Below are positions 1 through 22,089 of a DNA stretch of 64,000 nucleotides, piece by piece. Source of the DNA: Sipunculus nudus (taxonomy: Eukaryota > Annelida > Sipuncula > Golfingiida > Sipunculidae); NCBI GenBank assembly GCA_026874595.1, contig CM049307.1, positions 42,790,362 through 42,854,361 of the forward strand, written 5' to 3'. Position 1 is the stretch's first letter. Every line of letters begins with the position of its first letter. The notes under the pieces were generated by a model. That model saw only the letters and a list, made by a program, of their open reading frames with translations, did not search any database and was not told where the DNA came from. The position numbers and the translations under genes were made by a program.

Positions 1-107
1 ATAGTAGGCTCCAAGTGTAAAGTTTTGAAAATAGCAAAGAAATTTTTCATAATGAAAATGTTAGTGTTTTACTCTTATGTTTATAGACTGAGGTATTAAA
101 TGTGTCC

Positions 108-9545
<9,438 letters not shown>

Positions 9546-10565
9546 ATTTTGAATGGAGATTCCCAACACAGAATAGAGCTAACCTGCAGTCAAATGGACA
9601 CAGATGTGGCAACAGCTACAGCATGATGAATACCAACAGTCAGAGTCTGTGTAAAGACAAACATAGAAACAGATGTTGACGCAGCAATGGCTACAACATG
9701 GTATATGGCAAATGATAGTGTTCTTGCAGATACTGCCTAGGCACAGATACAAATATGGTGCCACTCCACATGTACAAGTATCAAACAAGTCTTAACTCCA
9801 TTTGCCAGCAAGTCAGCAAAATAAGAATGTTTAGGTTCTCTTTTCTCAATGTTACTCTTTTTCTTTATGACATACAATATCGCAATAACACATTTTTGTG
9901 ACAAGGTTGATGAAACAATGGTCTTGTAGTTCACAAATTTTCTGAAAAAAAATAACATTTTATGACTTTTAGATGATATTTAGACCTTAAAAATATGGGC
10001 CATGATACCATGACTAGGTGTCGTCGGATGATTTTGCAGGATGTAAAGGTGTACCATGGGTCACAAAAGGCCAAATCTAACCAAACCACACAATTTATTT
10101 GTTTCTATTACTTATGCTTGTGTGTATGAACACATCAGTAGAGCTGCTGTGGTAGAACCATCACCCTTTTACTTTATGAAGATGAGGACCTTGACCTGTT
10201 GTTAAAGCATCAATACAAAGGCAATTATGAGTCATATTTCGGATTTCTGGTTTTCAGGTGGAGAATGAATGGGTGCATAATGTCCCAGAAGTCATGGCAT
10301 TTATATAGGCATTACATTGAGTCAAAAAAGTCAAGTTTAAATGTTAAATTTATTGAGGTTTTTACCAATTTGTTACACTGGTGGTTATGTAATCATCACT
10401 ATTACATCACTGTGTGGACAGTAGGGGTAAGGAATTGACAGTTATTTAGATTGATACCTTCACAGGATTTATGGGTCATTTAAATGTCATCAGAACTTCC
10501 CCCAAATATGGGAAAAAGCAAGATGTCATAAAAGTCGACATAACAGTAATAAAGAACAGCAAGGC
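9546..10565 (+). other. KLHDC4 3' untranslated region (probable)
   Basis: About 1 kb of non-repetitive sequence follows the stop codon. A canonical AATAAA at 10548-10553 is the best polyadenylation signal I can see, and a Harbinger-like MITE starts at 10563. The transcript end is inferred only. Confidence 0.45.
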
Positions 10566-13500
10566 CAAAAAAATAAAAGGTATGGTTCTCAGGCACTCCC
10601 TGCATCAATTTTAAACCCCCGCATCAAAAATTTTTACTTTGATTTTCAATAGAAACTTACCAATTTTGTGCTGCAACCACTTGGACATTTCTTTCAAGGA
10701 GATAAAATCATACAGTTTCCTTTTTTAGCTCAGCTGACTATAAGTCATCTGAGCTATAGTCATGGTCCATTGTCCATCGTCCGTCCGTCTGTCTGTCCGT
10801 CCGTCCGTCTGTCCGTCTGGATGTCCATCCGTAAGACTGGCACGTTTCGACACCGTTGGACCTACGAATCTGAATTTCGGCATACAGTTAGATGTCCCCA
10901 TAATCTCCTACCATCCCAAAAATTGGGTCAATAGGACTTCGTTCCTTTGAGATATTAAGGAAAAACCTCAATTTTTTATTAGAAATCTATTTTCACACTT
11001 CAGGACTGCCTAATATCAAAACTACTCATCTGGTTTTCTTCATATTTACCATAAATATTCCTCTATATAGTTCCTATGTACATGCCAGATATGAAGTCAG
11101 TATTATATAATTTAAAAAAGTTATGGGCCCAAACATAATGGACTTTGTAAAAAAATCAGGAAGATATTTGATCACTTAAGACCAAAAGTGTTAAAGGTAG
11201 GGACTTTTTTCCAGTAATACAACTTAAATTAATCAAAATTTATTTGTATACCAAAAATTAGATCAAAATCTGTTAAATTTTTTTAAATATTGGCAAAAAT
11301 ATAAAATTGGTACCTAAAATTTTGCCCAACTTTGGCCATTGCACATTTTTTTCCTGAATGTACTGTGGATTTAATTTTCACACCATGTATACATAAGGAT
11401 TTAATCTGTTAAAATCTGAAATTTGAAAATAAAAGCTGCAAAATTAGGCTAGTTATTGAATTTTTTTGGAGGCTCTTGTTGTATTCCCTTACATTGTCAA
11501 GCAGTCCACTTTGATGACTGTAGGTCATTCAGTGCACATCTCTATGCTCCCCAGGCTGTTGACATAATTTTAGATGTCCCAAAAATCTCCTACCATACCG
11601 AAAATTGGGTCATTAGGACTTTGTTCCTTCGAGATATTAAGGAAAAAAAACTCTGTTTTCCATAAAAAAAAAACCATTGTTACACTTCAAGGCTGCTAAT
11701 ATCAAAACCACTGATCTGTTTTTGATCGTATTTATTATTCACATTCTTTTATACATTTCTATGAACATACCAAAAATTAGGTCAGTATTGGGTATTATTT
11801 TAAGTTATGGGCCAAAACAATGCAATTTTTTAAAAAATCAGGAAATAAATTTACTCACCTAACATGAGAATTGCTGAACCTAGAGACTTTTTTTTCAGGA
11901 ATATAACTTTATTTAATCAAGATTCAATTGTTTACCCAAAATTAGATCTGAATTTTGCAAATTTTTCAAGTTATTAGCATAAATAAAAAATCAATACCTT
12001 ACATTTTGTCCAACTTTTGCACTGTTGATTTAATTTTCCCAGCATATATGCATAAGGATTTAATCTTTTAAAATCTGAACTTTCAAAAGAAATTGATTGG
12101 AATGAATAGCTTTTATTCATATTTTCATACAGCATGTCAAGTGTTGTTTACATCTAGCCCACCTAGTAGTACAGCCTTCACTTGCATTATGTAACCCACC
12201 CCAGGCAGCTTACCTTGGCCCAGCTTGGCCACTACTAGCAGGCTTCCCCTCTGCCCTGCACTCATCCCCCCAGCTGGTGCATAAACTAGATGAATGTTAT
12301 ATTTTTTCTGTATTTTATTTTATTCTTGGACATGCTACATTTTAGATTTTGTATTGAATCACCAGGGTTACAATGATTAAAGTGTACATTTAATTGTGTC
12401 CACAAAGTGGTGTATTGCTGTGAAAGTGTGGATGTTCATGAGATAATTAATTCCTTACTTCAGAAGAGTAAAAACTTCACCAGGTGTGAAATTGACTATT
12501 AATTCCAGTAATTAATTAAAACTGGGATAGTAATAAGCACAATGATATTGTTTGTCCCTCATTCAACCAACAGTGTGTATACTTTATTTGAAAGATGTTT
12601 TATTTTATCAAATTTACTTTTTATTTTATTTTGGTGAATAAAATTAAGCATGTCCTGAAAACTCCAATGTGCAAAACTTTTTATTAGTGATTCAAGGAAT
12701 ATTCTTGTAGATGCCATGTTGTGGCATTATTTTCTTTTAAAATCAGTTTAAACATTTATGATTTAAAAATAATAAAATATATGTGTATGCATAATATGAC
12801 CCAATGTTTTTTACTCTGTATATATAATGATTGCAACTTTTGCAACAATTCTAATATTTTAACTTGTATTTTCAGGTTTTTTAATTAAAAATTTATAAAC
12901 CTGTTAATAAAAAAATGATTCAGATAAAAACTTCTTAATGGAAAAAGTGGATCTGCTTAAAAAAATAGGATTATATATAAACTTAAATGCATTATTCTTT
13001 TGAAAGTGAAATAAAGGTATTAGTCGATTCTGTCCACTTGCCTGTCCATCTGTAAATTTTCGTATGCAACACAGTATCTCAAAACTTTTACTGTTTTTCT
13101 TCATGACAGTCTTGTATTAGTTTGCAATCATATATTTAGAATTTACTATAACCAAGTAGGAGGGCCCCTTTCCTCTTAGCTTTTCATATTCTTATATAAA
13201 TGAAAAACATTACAATAGAATATTTCTACATCCACCTTCGTGCTGCCCTCACTTTTCCCTTCTCCGAACCCCATCCCAAAGTTAGCCTCAGTAAGCAAGA
13301 ACAAGATGAATCAGATATATTCATACTTTAATATTTTGGATAACTATTCGTCCATAGGTACCTATGTACATGCCAGAAATTATGTCAATATTGTGTAATA
13401 TGTAGACATAGTGGGCATCACAATAATGTACCTTGTCAAGACTAAAGAGATATTGTGTCATACAGTCACATATTCATAAATCACTTCATCAGCATAGTTA

Positions 13501-14045
13501 ATCATAACATCATATCTGTCAAATTGAACGCTTGCAGACTACCATACACTTTAGATCCTTCAACAAATAGCCTTATCATCATTCTACTACTGCTTATTAC
13601 TGCTGTCATTGCATTCATATTTGCTCAAATATATCACAATTTTCAACCCCTCCTAAATAAATAAAAAATAAACCACTTTATTTGACTATATTAATCCATC
13701 AGTCAGGTAATTTCATTTATCATTTACTCACATATTACATTACATTCCTTTATAATAGCCCAACATGTACATGATATTCATAAGCTTTATCGACTCGATA
13801 TAGTATCACAGTGGAGAAACATTTATAGTCCAATCACGATCAGCTGAGTGCCATTACCCATGGGTCCCTTGTTTTATGTAGGGCTTTTACTTGTTAAGCA
13901 AAATTAATCTGTTATTATCATGCTTTTCCCTAATCATTTGTCATTTTTATCGAAACATAAAAGAATTAAAAATAAAAAAAACACCTGCCTGCATTGATTT
14001 CTGAAAAAAAGTGCCTGAGAACCATACTTTTTTTTTATTTTGGCC
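10563..14045 (+). mobile_element. Harbinger-like MITE (copy A) split by a 3.2-kb insertion
   Basis: The outer ends are inverted repeats: GGCC-A-rich-GGTATGGTTCTCAGGCAC at 10563 and GTGCCTGAGAACCATAC-T-rich-GGCC ending at 14045. CAA flanks both sides (10560-10562 and 14046-14048), a 3-bp target duplication. The left half (10563 to about 10718) and right half (about 13875-14045) match the two halves of the other MITE copies read in reverse orientation. The inserted 3.2 kb is the Helentron-like copy 2. Confidence 0.85.
10721..13874 (+). mobile_element. Helentron-like non-autonomous element, copy 2 (3.15 kb)
   Basis: It aligns with copy 1 along its whole length with only scattered substitutions and short indels, in the same orientation. 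It has the same 5' hairpin, GTCC-rich tract, subterminal TCAGCTGAG and 3' palindrome (ACCCATGGGT). It sits inside a MITE and so inserted after that MITE did. Open frames within it (for example 13455-13664) have diverged equivalents or none in copy 1 and are not genes. Confidence 0.78.
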
Positions 14046-15286
14046 CAATACATCCACAGTAAAACAGTTAGGAAGCAGGGAAATTCGGACAGGAAATTTG
14101 AATGTCAGATGGCAAGGTCAAATATTTGAATTTGGTATTGTTATTGCCAGCGGATACCACTTTATAATATTTATAAATGAACAGTTGACATTTTATTGTT
14201 ATGCTTGGCATTTTAATGGAAGTAAATTTCAGATATGTTTGTTTTGCTTGCTCATGACTTTCCATTTGTTTATATCAAACTGATCCTATTATAGCATAAC
14301 ATTATTCATCATATCATGTTAATCAATATTTGTAATAATATTTTAGCTGGTCTGGTCAAAGTTTATCATGAATATCATGGCCATGCTGTATGTTTTCTCA
14401 CCTTTCTGTTGTGTATACAGTGTGTAAGAGAGTGAGACTGAGAGTAGAAGAGAGAAAAAAGTAAGATGAGAGAGAGATAGCAAGAGAGAGAGTTATTTTG
14501 TACAACTAACCCTTTTTCTGAATATGCTTGATCAGTATATTATAAATTTCTTCCTTTTTGTCGAACAAGGTTCCCTACAAGAGAGAGAGAGAGACGGTGA
14601 GAGAGAGAGAGAGAGATCGAGAGGTCTTAGTATGTATAGAGAGGTAGTTAGGTTTCTAAACTCACTCTTTTTATACATTTTTAGGGTTTAATTCTTCTTG
14701 GTAATATTTTCATTAAAGCAATCTTCCATAGGAATGTCCTAAGTCTTATCCTACAACTAACTTGTTCTCTTAATATGCCACGTGTATCAGTATATTATAA
14801 GTGAGTACATTTTGTTATTCAAGGTTTCCTTTCATCCTTTTCATTTCTTATATATTCAAAAAGTGAAGGTCTGAACACTGGTTCCTCACGTCTCTGTAGA
14901 AATTTAAGGTTTAATTAATTGTGGTTATAACTCACTCAATTCTTGCCCATAACCACGATTATTGATAAGGGGCAGTACCATAATGAGGTGCCCTCACTGT
15001 TCAGAGTAACTACTAGTGTTTCTGGCACTAGATAAATACCTGAAACATTGGAGCCGTTTGCTGAAAAAAATATGCTTAAATCTTGTATCCTCTGTGTAGA
15101 GTAGCTGAGGCTGTTGCAATAAATGTACTGTTAAATAATTTGAATGTAACCAAAGGCCAAAGGGATTATTTATAATGGTAGTTGAGCATGGTAAAAAGAA
15201 TAGGGTAGAGATGGCCTCTTGTTTCAGTCTGTTTGGCATCCTCTCTGTATTCGTTAGAAAAACAATTAAATATGGTGCTTTTTAGC
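14046..15286. other. Intergenic DNA with (GA)n tracts
   Basis: GA/AGAG-rich simple sequence occurs at about 14430-14500 and 14579-14640. No gene is supported; overlapping short open frames at 14011-14283 and 14068-14265 on opposite strands look like chance. Confidence 0.55.
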
Positions 15287-16446
15287 ACCTGTGAGCTTAT
15301 GCAATGGTAAAGTCCGTTGTCCGTCGTTTGTACGTGAACCCATACTATCTCAAAAATGGAGGGAACAAGCATCACCAAATTGTATGCAAAAATCATTGAT
15401 TTAAAAGTATCTATCTGCATTGACTAAGATTTAATTGGGAAAAAGCTTAAAAGAAAAACCTTCAGGAAATTAACCGAAAAATATCTCGTGAACAGCAGGA
15501 CCTCGCATACCCAAATTTTATGCAAAAAGCAGTCGCATATCAAATATTGGCGATTAAGCTTTTTGTGGCGCCACCTGCGTCGATCTATTTTTTTTGGGGG
15601 AAAGGCTAGAAATCCTTTGAAAATCTCTTAAATCATATTGCCAAATTGTTCAGTACTTCACAGAAATGAGCCCAGAGATCAGCCCTCGCAAGTTTATTCA
15701 AATGGTTTGTTTTCGATGAATGTTTGCCGAGTTACAGGATTTGAACTTAGTCATATTTCCAAGTGAGCATACTAAAATTTCAGTCTCAGAAACGACCGGA
15801 GCTAGCACCACCAAAAGTTTTGTGGAAATGTTCGTCATATGACATTTTTTTTCTTGTGGCGTTCATTCTCCCGTTTGCTTTGGGTGAAAATCGCTCATTT
15901 TTCAGTAGTAGATGGATGTTCTGCCTGAAATTTTGCATGTTTACCCGTCTTGGATAGCTTTGTTGTACACTGGACAGGTAGCGCCGCCTGCCGTTCCATC
16001 CTCCGCGAACTTGTGAGCTGATCCGATAGTGTGGCGTCTGTGGTTCGTCGTCCGTACGTTAATCTATACTATCTAAAATAAGTAGGAGCTAGCATCACCG
16101 AATTTTATTTAAAAAAAATCAGTCATCTAAAAAACTCTGCCGGATTTTGCTTAATTTTTTGCCATCTGCATTTACTTAGATTTTATAGGGAAAAGGCTAA
16201 AAAAAACCTTAAATCTCCGAAACTGTTCAGCCAAATTGTCGATTATTTTACAGAAATTATCCCAGTAACAATCTTAAGTTTGTTCGAATGGTTCCAGTTT
16301 GGTGATATTTGACCGAGGTACAGGAAGCTGAACATAAACATTTGGCGAAAAAAAAGCATACTAAAATTTAAATATCAGAAACGGCTGGAGTTCTCATCAC
16401 CAATAGTTTTGGGCAAATGTTGGTCGCATGACTAATGCAAGCGTTT
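15287..16446 (+). repeat. Two related repeat blocks with GTCCGTCG heads
   Basis: Blocks beginning near 15288 (CCTGTGAGCTTATGC, then GTCCGTTGTCCGTCG) and near 16010 (CTTGTGAGCTGATCC, then TTCGTCGTCCGTACG) share a following segment, about 720 bp apart, describing a diverged direct repeat. GGTGGCGCCACCTGC-type motifs lie at 15569-15584 and, degraded, near 15979. This is a decayed repeat family, not a gene. Confidence 0.55.
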
Positions 16447-17871
16447 TATTGCATCCGCCAAAACGAAGTTTTGCGGATACTATGTTTTTGACCGGGTTCC
16501 GCCGCCGCCGCGTTCGTTTCCGGCGAACTCCTCTGAGACTACTGGACGGATTTTTCCGAAACTTGCACCAATTACCGGGTCACAAGTGAACTGGTTACTA
16601 ACCAATTGGCCTTGACCTCTGACCTTTCCTCTCTGCCCAGCGTCCGTTTGTGCGTATGTTTCCACACATAAACTCACATATCTCGGGAACGGTTTGACCG
16701 ATCAGGAAATTTTTTATACAAATGTAGCCTTGGATAGTTTTATAAAATACACAAAAAAGTGGTTGCGCCACCTGCAGCCATTTGTGCACAGTGTCCATCT
16801 GTTCATCTGCCTTTGGTTAAAATCACTCATATCTCTGCAGTGGTTTGACTAATTCACCTAAATTCGGCATGCGTATACATCCTAGATAGCTTTCTTGATT
16901 TTATGACGGGTGGCGCCACCTACATTCACGTTCACGCTGCAGACATCCAAGCTCATATCTCAGGAACCTTTGACCAATCAGGAAAAAAAATTTACACAAA
17001 CGTAGCCCTTGGATAGCTTTATAACATACAGAAAAATGGTGGCGCCACCTGCAGCCATTTTCGCACAGCGTCCATCAGTTTGTCTGCCTTGGGTTAAAAT
17101 CACTCATATCTCTGCAGTGGTTTGACCAAATTACCTGAAATTCGGCATGCGTATACATCCCGCATAGCTTTCTTGATTTTATGACAGGTGGCGCCACCTA
17201 CATTCATGTTCACGCTGTAGACATCCATGTTTATATCTCTGGACTCGTTCGACCAATCAGGAAAAATTTTTTTAATACAAATGTAGCCCTTGGATAGCTT
17301 TATAACATACACAAAAATGGTGGCGCCACCTGCAGCCGTTTTTGCACAGCGTCAATCTGTTTGTCTGCCTTGGGTTAAAATCACTCATATCCCTGCAGTG
17401 GTTTGACCAAATTACCTGTAACTGGGCATGCGTATACATCCTGGATAGCTTTCTTGGTTTTATGACAGGTGGCGCCAGCTTCATTCACTTTCACGCTGCA
17501 GGCATTAATGCTTATATCTCCGGACTCGTTTGAGCAATCAGGAAAATTTTTTTACACAAATGTAGCCCTTGGATAGCTTTATAACATACACAAACATGCT
17601 GGCTTCACTTGCAGCCATTTTTGCACAGCGTCCATCTGTTTGTCTGCTGGGGGATAAAATCACTCATATCTCTGCAGTGGTTTGACTTTTCAACCTTAAA
17701 TTTTGCATGTTTATACATCTTGGATATTTTCTCGTTCAAATTACAGGTGGCGCCACCTACAGTCATGTTTACTTGCCAGACATGCATTCTAATATGTAAC
17801 ACGTAACTATTTCCCTTGCCACTCAATCCATGCCTCACTTAACCCGTCCTACTCTGATTTTGGCGGATACA
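16447..17871. mobile_element. Element with TCCGCC inverted ends and internal 280-bp tandem repeats
   Basis: The left end TTATTGCATCCGCC begins a small hairpin (ATCCGCCAAAACGAAGTTTTGCGGAT without its loop pairs perfectly for several bases), and the right end is TTGGCGGATAC. The interior holds about 3.8 copies of a 280-bp unit; CTTGGATAG marks recur near 16729, 17008, 17289 and 17568. Each unit carries the palindrome GGTGGCGCCACC or a close variant twice. Open frames on both strands here (for example 17272-17838) come from the repeat and are not genes. The TE class is unknown. Confidence 0.6.
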
Positions 17872-19430
17872 CGTAATCGCTTGTCGACTACCCGTATTCT
17901 AGTTTCTCAGGCACCTTGGAGACACTTGACCGAATTGCAGTTGGCCACCGTGGCAGAGTTCAATGTTTGCAGATAAACCATAAGTGACATCAAGAACAGT
18001 CGTCACAAGCTAAGGGACTTAAAGGGCTCGACACGTAGTATGACTCGCAGGATTCGAAGAGGCGAAAGACGATGCGCACGGCGTCTGTGACAAGTTAGTT
18101 AAACTGTTCGCAAATAGGGGCGATAAAGAGGCGGTTAAACTGTCATGGCGGATATCCACACGTTCGGCGAGGGATAAATGGTTCATGTACTTCCATGACA
18201 AATAATCCTAATATAGTAGGTAAAAATATAATATTAATAATAACTTGAATGAACATTTATTTTGTTCATTCCATATAAGCAAACAGGTATTTATCAAATA
18301 TATATCCGAACTGATTCCTTTTCAATAACACTGAAAGCTAACCAAAGACCGTGACACCGTGCCGCTATTCACAGAAGTAATATCGGGCTGTCGACATCGA
18401 TGCCACGATGTTATTTTACACGTTCATCCGAAAAACAATTGTCCCCCGAGGTGTTCGGATGAACGGCGCTCCACTGAATTTGAAAATGAGGTCTTTGTGG
18501 CACCACCTACATCGACCTGGTTTTTATGGGCAAAAACCTCGTAATTTATATCCCAGGGTATAGGGTTCTTTCAGTTATATAAGAAAGGATTAGGTTTATT
18601 GATTTTTTGTAGTCATAGAAAGCTGGGGTTGGTCTTGCGGCCATTAGTAAGCCCATTTCAATCTGAGGGCTGCAATAGTCTTCGTCTGCATAATTGTTGT
18701 TTCAACTACGGTAACATTGCACAAAAATATTCTTATGTTTAAGTTTACTTAATGATTTTTGACTGAATTATTGGACCTTTAACAATGAAAGGACTGTGAG
18801 ATTCGTTGGAAAAAAAGCTTGTAGATCTATTGTAGTGGCAGACTGAGCTCTGTGAGTAAATAAACAGAGCTGTACAGGCAACATAAATAATTTGTATCCA
18901 TATCCAACTAAGATAAACCCATGAATAAATATTATATAACATTTTTATATATAGGCATTTGTTATTATTCTAAACATTTTGATAAAAAATCTTATGAATA
19001 TTTGAGCATGAAAAAAAGCACTGTAGCACTACTGATTTTCACGCTGCCTGCTTTGACCGTTTATGATGCACTTAAACACCAGGTGGTGCACATGGGCCTG
19101 TCTGCTTAAAAAAAACTGCTGATGTGACTATCAGCCAACCAAATGCAAGTCAGCAAACACTCGACAGGCATCAGGCTCCGCCAAGAAACCACGTGCGGGG
19201 CAATTCTTTCTGAGCCTGTGACCTGTTCATACGGTCGCCGGGGCGATGAGCTGTCACCCAAAACGAAATGAACAACATTGGCTTCGTGTATTCCTCGCTT
19301 GGCTTGCAAACCGTTTTGCTTCCAGCACAGGGTCTCATCTGACTCGACCAAAATGCAGTGCTCCCCTCTGGTGTAGAGATTAAGGATACAAGGTCATAAC
19401 AAACAGCGCTTACGATATAGGTAGTTGGCC
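17872..19430. other. Intergenic DNA, mostly unique
   Basis: It contains a short frame at 18050-18205 described separately and one further GTGGCACCACCT motif near 18496. The rest shows no recognisable gene or repeat. Confidence 0.45.
18050..18205 (+). pseudogene. Possible coding remnant of unknown family (51 codons)
   Basis: A frame from GGA 18050 to TAA 18203-18205 reads as mixed, non-repetitive amino-acid sequence (GFEEAKDDAHGV..., then LSWRIST, RDKWFMYFHDK) with an acceptor-like tcgcag immediately before it. There is no upstream ATG; an in-frame TGA precedes it by two codons. It might be an exon, a transposon ORF tail or chance. I do not recognise a family. Confidence 0.2.
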
Positions 19431-19479
19431 TATGGGTAAAGCGCTGTGTAAAGAGCGTATCTATCAGTATATGTGAACA

Positions 19480-19650
19480 GATTTGGCAACAGGCCAGTAT
19501 TTTTTTCTGTATTTATAAATAGCTTGGCAGACTGCCAAGTATTTCAGATTTTGCAACAGGCCAAGTTTAGTGTATATATTTATAGATTTGGCAAACTGCC
19601 AACTGTATCAGATTAGGCAAAAGGTCAAGAGTTCGGTCAGTGCAGTCAGG
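19480..19650. repeat. Short tandem repeats, about 60-75 bp unit, 3 copies
   Basis: Segments of the form ATTTGGCAACAGGCCA ... TTTATAAATAGCTTGGCAGACTGCCAA recur with variation three times. GGCAgACTGCC is itself a small palindrome. Confidence 0.5.
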
Positions 19651-19789
19651 TACAGGACAAGAGTTCACACAGTGCAGTAGCTACCCTTGGAACTAAGCCA
19701 CCATTGACTTAGGGGAAAACTGCCTTCCTCAGCAGAGCTTGGTCATCTAAGTAGACCCATCTCAAGAGTAGTTTATGTATCAGCCTGAA

Positions 19790-20120
19790 ATGTTGTATGT
19801 GTCCATGTTTCTTTGATAGCTTTCTCGTACACAAGACCGGTGTTGTCACCTAAAATAATTTTTGGACAGTGTATGTCTCTGCTTATTTCTCAGGGGGGAT
19901 TTTATATATTAGCCTTAAAATGTGCATATATGTCTATCTCGGATAGCTTCGTTGTATACAAGACTTGCGGTGCCACCTACAATTGTTTTTGGGTTTCATG
20001 GCTTTGTGCTCACAGCTCAAAAGTGGTTTGTGCATGACATTTTTCATGTCCATACATCTTCAATGGCTTTCTCATACACAAAACTGGTGGTGCCACCTAC
20101 AATCATTCTTTTGTGGTGAA
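19790..20120 (+). repeat. Three diverged copies of the GATAGCTTTCTC...GCCACCT module
   Basis: Marks near 19818, 19946 and 20063 (GATAGCTTTCTCGTACACAAGAC followed by GGTG-TGCCACCT) are spaced about 120-130 bp. It is the same module as inside 16447-17871, with the palindrome mostly decayed. Confidence 0.55.
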
Positions 20121-22089
20121 CATCCACGCCAGTATTTCAGGAGTACCATTTGTGTAATTGGTGCTTGTACTCGGGTTCAAAATGATAAGTACTTACTTTT
20201 TACATGTACGTGCCACACATTTACTTGAAAAGTAATCAAGTACTCTTCGAATAATGGTCAAGCATGTTATCATGGAATCATTATACCTGATGTATATCCC
20301 ATTACACAGGTTCGCATAAGGCCTGTATTATCAGCGAATAGTCAAAGTCGGTGATTTGTGAAATCAGTCGCCTTTGGATGAAATACTGGAAAATACATCC
20401 TTTTGGCACTTGCTTTAATGTACGTAGAATTGCAGGCAAATTTACCTCAATGCCCCGTTAACATTCTGCATACGTGTTCTCGTACCGTCCCATCATTCAT
20501 GGAAGGAATATACCTTTAACACAGGACAAGCAACTTGCATCACAAATTATACTTGGCAAGGGAATATCACTCTTCATATTCATAATCATAATCATTCGCA
20601 GAAATGCAGAACTTTATTTAATCTAGAACAGTCATGCTTTATTAATGACTATATTTAAATAATTCTTACTTTAAAAGAACAAGCTGATTGGTCCAACCAG
20701 TCGCACCATACAGTATACGATGTTTGATTGACGGGTCAACCCGCATCATGTTTGAATGAAAAGCTAACAGCAACCCAGTGTGTGTGTGTGCACTATCTGT
20801 AAATTAATGATAACATGAGACCAGTATGTCAAACACCCCAACCTAACGTAAACGAGATAATTAGCCGGGTTAAGCCTTACAATGAAGTATATTTAAACTT
20901 CAGTAAAATATTCTTGAGTTTCTATTACATAATCAACTCAATGAAATGTAATAAGTATACGTTCACCACATAAACATATATCACTGTTATGCCAAGATAT
21001 CGCACTATTAATCATAAGGGTCCCTTTCACCCCATGGTGACTGCGTGTAAATGTCAGTATATTAATTGTCAAACCTTTTTGGATCAGCGGATGCCTACTT
21101 TTACAATTGATAATGTTACTTCTCTCGGAGTGCTCTGGGTTTCATGACTTCAGAACTGTTTGCTTTCAGAGGCCATTATATCTTCACGTGTGCATGATTT
21201 GTAAAATTCCAATTGCATATGTATGGAAATGAAACAGAAAGCTTACAGCAATCCAAAACCTAATATGAAGATTTTAAAGCGACATTTTCCCGTTTCCTCA
21301 AGGATACAGTTTTATCTGGACTAAAACCACGTGGACTGTCATGTGTTCATAGTTACATAACCTCCACATGTGTCAATGACACGATTGATTTTTACATTTA
21401 TATTTATAAACGCAATGAGCTCAAGGATAAAATTGTCAGTTGAGCTGTAATTTGCACTTCAATATTTTTGGGAATGTTTCCTTGGGAACGCCAGTGAAGG
21501 TTTTATTTAAGAGCCATTTATGAGTTAAGTTTTTTTTTATGTGAAGCGCCACGGAGTTTTAAGTATCTGATTAATTTCAGCCTTCGCCCATTTGTCATGT
21601 GCTTATCACGGCTTAATCATGGGATGTTTGTAAAAAGCGGAATCTCAATCCAGGACAGCTTCAGAAGTTGAACAGAATTAAGATCGGGCGCTGGCGTATC
21701 CGTGCATTGAACGGTCTCGGTTTTCTGTAATTATCTGTTTTCATATTTTGTGTATTTCTTTTGGTCATGATTTGTATTCATTAATTTGATTTGTACTCAT
21801 TTCTTGTGTATATGTGCACACATACACACATCTGTAAATGGTCATGAAAAGAATATCTCTAATCCATGTCCCGGTGTGGCCACCAACGTTGACGGATGCG
21901 TTGGCCTGGTTTGCTTTAATTTCGAGGGAGCCAATCCAGTGCCGACAGAAGCCCGAAATTAGGACAACATGACACCCGGTACAAAATTTCCTTCCCAAAA
22001 TATCATACATATTATGAAATATCTTAATTTCCTCATACGAAAATGATATTTGTTCAGTTTTTTTTAAACATTTAAAGCAATGGGCTAAC
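20121..22089. other. Unique intergenic DNA
   Basis: Nothing recognised: no gene, RNA gene or repeat shared with the rest of the window. A minus-strand open frame at 21765-22091 lacks family features. Confidence 0.5.

Noticed and set aside
17272-17838. Overlapping open frames on both strands
   Set aside because: They arise from the 280-bp tandem repeat and recur with each unit.
19400-19440. A-box-like GTTGGCCTATGGGTAAAGCG suggesting a tRNA gene
   Set aside because: No B box or cloverleaf partner lies at the expected distance.
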